A DNA stretch of 64,000 bases, from contig NC_065903.1 of NCBI RefSeq assembly GCF_905147045.1, positions 5,022,001-5,086,000 on the forward strand, in the 5' to 3' direction. This stretch comes from Nymphalis io. Taxonomy: Eukaryota; Arthropoda; Insecta; Lepidoptera; Nymphalidae. The stretch's first letter is position 1. Every line of letters begins with the position of its first letter. Under the pieces are notes generated by a model, which was given only the letters and a program-made list of their open reading frames with translations, ran no database searches and was not told the origin of the DNA. Below are positions 56,601 to 64,000 of this stretch, in pieces. The translations under genes and the position numbers were made by a program.

Positions 56601-59600
56601 TGTACTTTTAACTAAATATGATTTTAATAAATATAACGAGTTTTATTCTTCAAAGTCGTGAGCTACATAGTGGAAATATTAAATTACTGATTTCATACTC
56701 AACACTACTAAATATATAATTATGACATGATTCCTAATTGTTTTTTAACGTTTTAATGACCCTTTATGTTTTAGAATACAAATAAAATTGATTCCTGTTT
56801 TATTTTAACAGCTAATTAGGTACTCTCAACGTAATGATCACAAATAACCATTTACTTATGAGTGCTAGTAAAAGTGTATTATAAAAAAAATATATATGAA
56901 AATATTATATAACGTAACTTTTTTGTCGTTTTATGCTTGTGATTTGTGGTTTTATTAGTTAACCCTTCAATCAATTATATATGTTATTAAATAAAGTTTA
57001 GTTATGTATACATGTGTGTATGTAATTCTCAGCGCGAGCGTCAGAGTTGCGGCAGCTCGATCGGCAGCGCCACCGACGACGCGGTATACACGCGCGACCC
57101 TCGCCTGCACCCGCTGTCAGGTACGCACTGCGCGCCGACCGCGCTCGGTGGCCGTGGCTAGCTATGTTTGTATACATGTATGACGCTTCGTTCACTCGAT
57201 ATTCTCGTATCACGCATTATACGTGTTTGTTTTATGATATATGTTTAATATTATGCTCGTGATTAATCGATAAGTAACAATAGTATGGGCTTATAATTGT
57301 CGGAGTATTCGATTGGGTGGCTTAAGCTTTTAAAATTTATATACTTATAGGCAAAAAAAAAAATAAGAAAAAAAGATAAGAAATATAACGTATATTTATA
57401 TAATATTTATTATAAAATATATTTAACTTCGTCAAAAAATATATACACAAAATTATAATTTAAACTAATATAGAATTTTATGCAAATGTTTTTAAAATTC
57501 AATATCGTGTTAGCAAAATAATGATATATTTTAATCTCGTTAATAAGATACATCGTTATAAAAATGTCATGAACAAGAGCTATAATAGTACGTAAAAGTG
57601 GTACAAAGTGATCGGACACTTTGCAAGCACGTCAGTCCTTGTCGGTCGTGTGACCGTAAGTGCGTGGGCAGGTCCGCCCGCGTCGCTGGCGGAGCAGCTG
57701 AAGCAGGTGCTGGCGGAGCGCGAGCGGCGCCTGGCGGCCGGCAGCTCGCCTCAGCCCGACGCCGTGCAGCTCACCAACGACCTCGTGGACGAGATCCGCC
57801 AGGCCGTCAGCGAGGCCAACGCCCGAGGTGAGCGCCGCAGCGGACGATAGTGCTCCTGTACTAGGATTCTTAAGTCATTAGAAGATATATAAGGTTTGAT
57901 CGCGATTCAAAATCAAAATACTTTATTCAAACTAGAAACTACCACCGGTTCGGACAGATCGATGGCTGTCGCAGATTATATGACAGTTTGTATGATTTTT
58001 TCATTTTTATGAGCACGTACAGTACTTATATAGGTTTCGATTAAATTTTTATCTGAACAATTTTATTTAATTGTAAAAATTATAATCATTGCATAATTTA
58101 TGATAAGATTGTAGGCGTATACGAGCGCTTCAGCAAGCGCACGAATATTACGTTCGCGGCGACGCATTCCTACGCGATTCTGTCTTCTTTGTTCAGTCTC
58201 TTATTTATTTGAGATTTTAGTTTAATGAATTCAATTTATTAGAAAAATTGCCATGTGATGGTAGTGTCTCGTAATTCGTAATTCTTGGGATGAGTAAAAT
58301 GAAATTTTGTTTACTTATGCCGTTTTTTCGTTTTCTTTTTTTAAGTATTTGATCTGTTTATTGACTCGATAAATATTTATATAAACTTCTAAATAAATTA
58401 ATTAGTAGTAGTACAATTTTTGATAATTCTGCAACTAAACTTTTTCTTTGAAATTGATTATACAAACGCGATTAAAAGTTAATAATTGATTTATTATATA
58501 TAACACATCTAGCTTGAAGACGTTTTTGCAAATAATTAAACAAATTATTTTATGTTTCTATTATATTTCTTAATAATATGTATATTAAGCGCATTTTTAT
58601 ATTTTAAATGAATTTCTTCAACTCCAGACATTTCGTAGTTATCCTTTTATCCGATAAATCAATTATTTTAACGATACCCTGTTTCTACCCTGACCTAAGT
58701 GTTCACTACCGCCATATATTTTAATATGAACTAATTTTTAAGAAAGTAAGTAGTAAGAAATTTTCATGAAATTTCTAACGCTACTCATGCGAGATTTTAT
58801 TGTGAAACGCAAAAACGTCTCGAAGCTGATTTATCTGTAATTGATTATTTAATATAAATAATTATTCGTGTTTGGGATCGGTGGCATAATAACCTTATAT
58901 CTTGCTTATTCATTGACATTATTTTGTTTCCGCTTTTGTGTAAGGTTTAAGTAATTTATGTTTTTACTAAATATTGTTTAATACATAATCGCTTCGTAAC
59001 GATACCCTTGGGAACCTATAGTGGGTTAATTTATGGTAAGAAGAAGTTCGGTTTCGCGTGGCCGGCGCGACGTCACAGCGCGCGTAGTGGTGTGCCGTGG
59101 CGCGGGGTGATGCGGTGGTGTGGTTGTAGTGAAGAAAGCTCCGGCTTGTGTAGTCGGCGGCGAGGTGCCGTGGCAGCCGCTGTCGGCGTGCGCGTCCGAC
59201 GCCAGCCTGTCGCCCGCGCACGCGCCGCCCGCCGGCCCGCCCACGCTCGCCGCGCCGCCGCACCCCGTCAACCTCTGGACCAAGCAGCAGGTGACACTTA
59301 TGTCCGCCTATTAGTGACGCCCGACGACGGCGATTCACAGTTACTTTTATTAATTAACGTACATTTCTATTTTCGATGAATGAAAATATAAATGTTAATT
59401 GGCCAATGAAAGGGCAATGAGATTAAGTTCTTTTACCTAATGGACGTTGAAAAAGACATCAGTTAGTAATTTTTTTTATCCAATCCTCGGGAAATGATAT
59501 GTTATAGTTAAAGTGATATTCGAATGTATGGTATCGCTCGTCAGGTATGGCAGTGGGTGTCGGGCCTGGGCGAGGGGCTGGAGCGGTACGCGGGCGCGTT

Positions 59601-59781
59601 CGCGACGCGCGGCGTGGACGGCGCGCTGTTGCTGTCGCTTAGCTCGGCCGACCTGAAGCTGCTGGGCCTGCCGGGCGACGAGCGCCGCCGTATGAAGCGC
59701 CGCCTCAAGGACCTGCGCGCCAAACACGAGAAGCATCTCAAGGCCGTCAAGAAGGCTGAGAAGAAGGCCCGCAAGAAGTAG
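38670..59781 (+). CDS. Spn: Neurabin/spinophilin-type PP1- and actin-binding scaffold
   Basis: Scaffold that targets protein phosphatase 1 to actin-rich sites such as synapses. Exons: 38670-40230, 44224-44447, 45396-45568, 46701-46721, 47022-47147, 47323-47563, 47767-47852, 48036-48214, 49638-49774, 50095-50246, 50689-50797, 51130-51282, 53465-53620, 53702-53813, 54113-54461, 54703-54916, 56007-56099, 57033-57120, 57672-57827, 59130-59290, 59545-59781. Total 4,728 nt, 1,575 residues. Exon 1 has KIANIFQGM and LARFNNARALFEKL, matching the F-actin-binding region. The PP1-docking motif is KVKF (807-810), followed by VFSTHSVREYDRRNEDVDP. The PDZ domain (about 852-942) has loop GLGLSI. A helical Arg/Ala/Glu-rich middle and Ser-rich linkers follow. 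The SAM domain is at the end (about 1490-1560). Middle exons are extremely GC-rich. The 5' UTR is spliced (acceptor at 38639). Low-homology linker exons are less certain. Confidence 0.9.
40934..41155 (+). other. Open frame in neurabin intron 1, unexplained
   Basis: A 74-codon frame starting GTG, with no in-frame ATG, rises in GC content and ends in a Pro-rich, Arg-rich stretch (APAPPPPPRRRSNPSDVV) followed by a stop. Compositionally it looks coding or promoter-associated. No convincing acceptor or phase-compatible donor with a start codon could be assigned. It may be an alternative exon or a promoter-linked GC island. Confidence 0.3.
41930..42122 (+). other. Candidate alternative first exon of the neurabin gene
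   Basis: A GC-rich block ends in ATCG|GTTAGT (donor at 42123). An ATG at 42098 gives MRLCGCCI plus one base, exactly the phase needed to join exon 2 at 44224 (reading continues VGGDRKSSE). The product would start after the actin-binding exon. The Cys-rich start could be palmitoylated. Phase agreement has a one-in-three chance of being accidental. Confidence 0.4.
45035..45115. repeat. Degraded lepidopteran interspersed repeat fragment
   Basis: Words such as ccaaatgagccatttgatgg and gtggtcaccatcgcc match, with decay, a sequence I associate with LINE/SINE 3' regions in moths and butterflies. It lies in neurabin intron 2. No frame remains. Confidence 0.4.
46160..46441. mobile_element. Non-autonomous repeat, short copy
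   Basis: It begins tgacccggtgcc and ends ctctttataatattagta, and shares both ends and interior words (gggcggtaaac, acttgtgatgaaattacgat, tcaaaatcggttca) with the copy at 48.3-49.1 kb. No frame is open. The end structure resembles AT-rich non-autonomous elements common in Lepidoptera; the class (Helitron-like or LINE tail) is not settled. It lies in neurabin intron 3. Confidence 0.6.
46701..46721 (+). other. 21-nt microexon of the neurabin gene
   Basis: CGCAG precedes it and GTAAGC follows. It enters and leaves in phase 2 and inserts SILEKKL between LLSS and RQEALL, so it can be included or skipped without changing frame. It is listed separately because automated gene callers usually miss exons this short. 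Confidence 0.6.
48273..49145. mobile_element. Non-autonomous repeat, long copy
   Basis: Starts ctagctgacccgtgcccact and ends ctctttataatattagta, the same ends as the 46.2 kb copy. About 500-600 bases of extra internal sequence (roughly 48425-48985) are absent from the shorter one. It lies in the intron between the two first PDZ exons of neurabin. No coding frame. Confidence 0.6.
51448..51930 (+). mobile_element. 5'-truncated CR1/jockey-like LINE, second copy
   Basis: Plus-strand copy of the same LINE as at 17 kb, truncated further, starting at GGCGACGTAAAGGTCAC. It encodes the final 116 residues up to the same stop (51808-51810) and carries the same 3' UTR ending GGCGAATATA plus poly(A). AAAATCAT occurs at 51448-51455 and 51923-51930, consistent with an 8-base target duplication. 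It sits in the intron after the 51130-51282 neurabin exon, in sense orientation. Confidence 0.85.
51931..53464 (+). other. Neurabin intron sequence after the LINE
   Basis: AT-rich intron without a supported exon or gene. A 20-base word at 52096-52115 is the exact inverse of one at 49316-49335, marking copies of an unidentified repeat. The rest shows nothing. Confidence 0.5.
56280..56604 (-). mobile_element. Full-length tRNA-derived SINE with 11-bp target duplication
   Basis: Minus-strand element of about 300 bases between perfect copies of ATATTAATGTA (56280-56290 and 56594-56604). The head reads GCCGAGATGGCCTAGCGGTT. It has a pol III box A (TGGCCTAGCGG, plus 56572-56582) and box B (GGATTCAAACC, plus 56530-56540), so it derives from a tRNA. 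The body includes CATCGTGAGGAAACCTGCAT and the 3' end has AGCCCAGCAGTGGGACATTA. It resembles the abundant tRNA-SINEs of butterflies (Metulj-like). This is the reference copy for the fragments at 23.8, 24.0, 37.4 and 37.6 kb. Confidence 0.88.
57905..57965. repeat. Short interspersed repeat fragment
   Basis: AAATCAAAATACTTTATTCAA followed by TACCACCGGTTCGGA is similar to LINE 3' ends I know from Lepidoptera. It is only about 60 bases long, in a neurabin intron. Confidence 0.35.
58115..58212 (+). other. Candidate alternative terminal exon of neurabin
   Basis: After GATTGTAG (acceptor ending 58114) a GC-rich segment opens in the phase left by the exon ending at 57827. It encodes GVYERFSKRTNITFAATHSY and on to a TGA at 58210-58212. 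An AATAAA lies about 180 bases downstream. Use of this exon would end the protein before the SAM domain. Confidence 0.35.
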
Positions 59782-61545
59782 TGCTCCACACAACGACCCC
59801 CCTCCCTCCCGCGTAGCGCGTTCGCCCGCCAAAGAGAGCCTCGGTTCACGTAAAGGACACGTCCGTCGTCTAGTCTTTAGGTTTTTAAATTTTGTCTTTC
59901 GCTACTTCTGCATCTCTTGCCTTGTATGTTTATGCAATTGACTCGTTTTATGACAGCTACGTTTCTTCCTTTCGTTCGTGTCCGTTTAATGTGAACCGTC
60001 TCCCCATCGAATGTATTACTGTTTACCACTGATCGTAAATTATGTATGTAGGACCATACTTAAAATATTATGATATATGAACTTGAAAAAAAATTAGTTT
60101 TTCTTTTGTGTTTTTGTATTGAAGTTAAATGAAAAAGTGTTATACAATATGACTTTAGATGTATGTAGTATCGTATGATATATTCAAAAAGTCAGATGTC
60201 CATTTTGGATGATACTGATATTGCGATTAACGAATTTGCCACATGTTGGACTATACTAATATTTAAGTATACTGGACTATTTTATTTTGGTCATTATAAA
60301 TACTGAATTATACTCAGTACGTTTGTGGGTAAAGCTGCCTGATAGCATAGAGTGCCATCTGACGTAGCTTTTAGTCGGTAGAGACTATAGTAAACGATAG
60401 CTTCGAACGAAGAATCGAATCGTATTGGTCGAAACATAGATTAAATATAATAAAAAAATATGAAATAGATCGATCCAATTGACGATATAATAAATATTAC
60501 CAAAGTGAAATAAATACAAGTAATATATTTTCAATGCTACAATTCTTCGTTGTTCCTACATTTTATATTAAATGTCTATAATTCTGAGTTTAGTGTGTGT
60601 TAATGGATTGTCTGAAAATACTGGCTCAATCTAGTCATAAGATCAATTTGTAAGCTATTCGGACTTATGAACTAATACTAAAACTTTTTTCTCCGGAATT
60701 TTTCAATTTTTAGGATAAATTGCAACTTCGAAGTGTAATAATTTAGGATCTATGTATTAATAAAATGATAACATTGCGATAGTCGTCTTAAGTCAATATT
60801 CAGAAATTTACAAGTTGATTTTGGTAACGGCATTTATTTATAAATTATACTGCACAAAATGTACTTAGGTGAATACTTATTCGTATATAACCCATATATT
60901 TGTGTAATAAAATATTAGTATCGAGCATTCACTATTGTGCGATCTCATGATATAAGAATATATCCAAGTCTTTTACAGCAATAATAATTACAGTATTTAT
61001 TAGACGAGCTGCCTACATCCCGGTTCCTCTTATAACAATCTACATGATTTATATTACATTCCAATAACTTTCTCTCGATATAGTTCTTTCATTGTGTGTT
61101 AAATGATTTTAGACAAGCTTTATAGTTTTTTTAGGCGACATTTCTAGGATTTTCTAAGTGTTAATCTGTCTGTGTATTCTTAGACGAGTTTGGTTCTTTA
61201 GCTACATTTACCGTGTATATAGTCTCGAAGCGGATTGACTGGAGACTAATAGCATGTTTGTTGTGTTCGTATGACTGAATGTACATCATACATTTAGATT
61301 ATTTATTTCGATTAAGATTTAACAATTACTCGTAAGTAGAACTCCATTAACAATTGCCAAAATTGATGAGTACTTTTTTATATTTGTTGTTTTTTTTTTT
61401 AATTTACATTCATTTAAATTATTTAATATTTATTTTGGGACCAAATTAATTTATTATAACCTTACAATTTATTGTTTATGTATTTTGGGTGTGTTCAGAA
61501 GAAAGAATTTTATTTATAAATAAATAAAGAAACCAAAGTCTATAT
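59782..61545 (+). other. Neurabin 3' UTR
   Basis: About 1.75 kb of AT-rich sequence without a gene. It contains a Pumilio-type word TGTATATA at 61214-61221 and ends at tandem AATAAA signals at 61519-61528. A long 3' UTR with such a site is usual for neuronal mRNAs; regulation is inferred. Confidence 0.6.
61519..61528 (+). terminator. Neurabin polyadenylation signals
   Basis: Two overlapping AATAAA hexamers at 61519-61524 and 61523-61528 followed by a T-rich stretch. They face the PAK1IP1 signal 550 bases away. Confidence 0.6.
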
Positions 61546-62081
61546 CACACTGTTTTTTATTTTATGTCATCCAAAAATAAAATTGAAGAGAAAAGATTAA
61601 TTATAAATAAAATTGCACAGAAAGATATTGTTGGTAGTAAATAACTGTATCCTAATTTGTGTTATCAAGACAATATTTACAATAAGTGGAATAATTAGTG
61701 GGAAATACTTAAAATATACTTTCATTATGGCTTTTGCTGTTTCGGAATGTAGATTGTACCGATAAGAACCAGTAGGACATTTATTAAATCCATCTCCACG
61801 TTTTTTTATCCTCTACATAATTTTTTATCAAGAATATGCCATATTTATCATATATCAAAGTTGTGATTTAGTAATTGGTAAAGCTATAAGTATCAAAGAT
61901 ATAGAAGCGAATACCTTACCCAAGAAAGGGATATTCTTTAAATCCTGTGTTTACATGATGTTTGTCATTGTTTCTATCAAAATAGTCGAATATTATTGGA
62001 ACTGCAAGGACTTTAAATCTACATATATAAGAAATCAATTAAATTTTCAATTAATTTAAGTTCACAAATAATATAAGGGGC
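61546..62081. other. Spacer between convergent genes
   Basis: AT-rich spacer between the neurabin and PAK1IP1 3' ends with no recognised feature. Confidence 0.45.
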
Positions 62082-62087
62082 TTTATT
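62082..62087 (-). terminator. PAK1IP1 polyadenylation signal
   Basis: AATAAA on the minus strand 52 bases beyond the stop at 62140. A second hexamer overlaps the stop codon itself (62136-62141) and is unlikely to be the one used. Confidence 0.55.
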
Positions 62088-62139
62088 TTTATATTATTGA
62101 TGTTGTAATGAAACAAGTATTTAAACAGAAAACATTTTA

Positions 62140-63483
62140 TTATTCAGAATTTTTATTTTTCTTCTTATTTCTCTTCTTCCTCTTTGTTTTCTTTGCTGGA
62201 GATGGTTTATTTTCTTCAGCTTCTTTATCATCATAACTGATTGTAACAAAAGCTCCAGGTTTTCTTTTAGTTGCTGTTTTTTGTACAATTGTGTCAGTGT
62301 CAGAAATATTTTCACTGTTGTCTGAATCATTTTGTTCTTCTTCAACCTCATCATCAGACTTTTCTTTCTTAATTAAATGACTTTGCCTATTTAATGCTAC
62401 ACAAGTGACTCTACAGGCAGCATTAGCTGAGCATATTTCTTCTAATATATTGTCATTAATGGACCAAGATTTTAGCTCCCCTGTACTGGATGCAGTATAA
62501 AGTGTTTCATTTTCATAATGCATGCATTTTACTCTTTGTTTATGGGCCTGAAATGTTTGTGCTCGTGTTTCTGATACTGTAAATTTGATTAAATTTCCAT
62601 TTTCTAGACCAACAAATAACTTATCATCATCAATCCATTGAGCTGTGCTAGGTTTTGAATTGCATGTCAAACGTTTTTCTAATCCTGCTTTGCTAATTGT
62701 CCAGACATCAATATTCTGTAAAGAAATAAGCGAGAACCTGTCACCACTAGGTGAGAACTTAATTTCAGTTGGCAGGGTTACTCCTTTGCTTCCAAGATTG
62801 ATTGTAAATGCCGGACGACCTTTAACAAGATTCCAAGTTCGTAGAGTTTTGTCACCTCCAATACTTAGTGCTAACTTATCAGATGGGTGAACTGAAATTG
62901 CAGTAACAGGTTGACCTGTAAATTTTATAAATTATATTATAAAAACATAAACAGATACAAATAAGATTGTTTGTGAAAGATAGATGGGAAGACCTATAAA
63001 AGAAGATCAAGATATGTGGTAATAATATAAAACTTACCACCATGAGCTTTTTTCCAGATTTTTTCTGTTTGCCAATTTCCTGTTCTAGTTACAATTATAC
63101 ATCCATCATCACTGCCTGTGAGCAAATGCGTGCCTCCATGAGTAAAAGCAACGGTATTCACTGTGCCGTCATGATTCATAAGGACTGTATGCTCCTTCCG
63201 TGTTTTTAAATCTATTACGACCACTTTGTCGTCTGTTCCGCCTGATGCTAAAAATTTACCAGAAATTGATATGCATCGCACTGACGCTGTATGGGAATGT
63301 GTTGCAAATGTTTGTTGTAATTTTCTCATCTGAAACTATTTAATGAACATTTAGTATAACGTTATAAGAAGCATGCTTGCTCTACTTCATTTAAACGAAA
63401 ACATAGTTACTTACATTTTCTTCGGGTCGCAAGGAATATCCAAGCAAAAATCCTTCATAGGTCCCTACAATTAGCTCATCCAT
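62140..63483 (-). CDS. PAK1IP1: p21-activated kinase-interacting protein 1 (PAK1IP1/Mak11)
   Basis: Nucleolar WD40 protein of the Mak11 family, needed for 60S subunit assembly; the vertebrate protein also binds and restrains PAK1. Three exons on the minus strand: 63483-63415, 63329-63038, 62915-62140. Total 1,137 nt, 378 residues (human 392). The start gives MDELIVGTYEGFLLGYSL, the family's characteristic first strand. WD repeats follow: ATHSHTASVRCISI, SGGTDDKVVVIDL, TGSDDGCIIV, ISVHPSDKLALSIGGDKTLR and TWNLVKGRPAF (the best conserved block). Further repeats include QAHKQRVKCMHYENETLYTA. The C-terminal 80 residues are acidic then Lys/Arg-rich, typical of nucleolar targeting. No upstream frame competes for the start, and the gene looks intact. 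Confidence 0.92.
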
Positions 63484-64000
63484 TTTAATACAAAATAAAC
63501 AAATATTAATATTTTTTCTTTTAAATCATAACCTCTCAGTTCAACTTTGGTTATATTATAGACATTTCACTTTAGACATTGTATCGTATAAACATCTGTC
63601 ATCAAAATTGACTTTGACAACAATATATATTTTTTTCTATTAATTTGACAAAAAACCTATAAATCGTTTTAGCTATTTATTTTAAAGACTTTAACTACTA
63701 TTTAATTAAATAATCAAAAGAAGCATTTGACCCACATTTATTATAAACCAGGAAGATATTTTTTCTTTGCAGATTTTTTTTTTGTTTAATATTAAATGTA
63801 ATTTATTTTAAAGCCCAATTTATAAATGTATAGGTTATCTACATTTTATATAGTACTGTGTAAAAACACAGATAATCTATAAACACAACGATGTTGACAG
63901 TGTCAAAAAGAAAGAAGCTTCCATTAATTCAATAATTTATTCTTATTTTTATCATAAAACATCTTATGAATGTAGTTTTTTCAATTCTGTTTGTATAAAT
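63484..64000. other. PAK1IP1 upstream region to window end
   Basis: AT-rich sequence holding the PAK1IP1 promoter and leader. No coding segment, RNA gene or recognised repeat is visible before the window ends. Confidence 0.45.

Noticed and set aside
1..64000. CRISPR arrays, operons, Shine-Dalgarno sites or other bacterial features
   Set aside because: None present; genes are spliced with GT-AG introns and have polyadenylation signals, so the DNA is nuclear eukaryotic.

Overview
The window looks like a butterfly or moth (Lepidoptera) nuclear chromosome segment. The genes are animal genes with GT-AG introns, the introns and spacers are strongly AT-rich, and the interspersed repeats (tRNA-headed SINEs ending in a 'cccagcagtgggac' tail, CR1/jockey-like and RTE-like LINE tails, AT-rich elements with inverted repeats) are of the kind common in lepidopteran genomes. 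I spliced each gene by hand; every model below is open from start to stop in one frame. No database was searched.

Left third (0.6-24.3 kb) is a dense housekeeping block: eIF3 subunit L (+), the mitochondrial PPR protein PTCD1 (-), the ribosome-assembly WD protein GRWD1 (+), the mismatch-repair endonuclease subunit PMS2 (-), and the WW-binding adaptor WBP2 (+). eIF3L/PTCD1 and GRWD1/PMS2 are tail-to-tail pairs, both with 85 bases between stop codons. PMS2/WBP2 are head-to-head over a 0.77 kb shared promoter region. A 2.4 kb inverted-repeat element with a LINE relic inside separates PTCD1 from GRWD1. The last WBP2 intron is full of mobile-element debris.

Middle (24.3-38.6 kb) is sparse. It holds two short Cys-rich, Lys/Arg-rich ORFs in tandem, both ending in CAAX-like boxes (CEIL and CTII), then repeats and candidate non-coding exons. 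A seven-exon secreted protein with thyroglobulin type-1-like cysteine patterns lies on the minus strand. It may be nested in the 5' region of the next gene.

Right (38.6-61.5 kb) is one large + strand gene encoding a neurabin/spinophilin-type scaffold: N-terminal actin-binding-like region, KVKF PP1-docking motif, PDZ domain, helical middle and C-terminal SAM domain. The 21-exon model gives 1,575 residues and includes a 21-nt microexon. I also see a phase-compatible alternative first exon and a phase-compatible alternative last exon that would drop the actin-binding end or the SAM end. At the right edge PAK1IP1 (Mak11-type WD protein of 60S ribosome assembly) runs on the minus strand.

Functionally, eIF3L, GRWD1 and PAK1IP1 belong to translation or ribosome assembly and PTCD1 to mitochondrial RNA/translation. 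The others are unrelated in role, so this is ordinary animal gene neighbourhood rather than a co-regulated system. The most unusual content is the CAAX-ended gene pair, the neurabin isoform exons, and two LINE copies with identical encoded tails.
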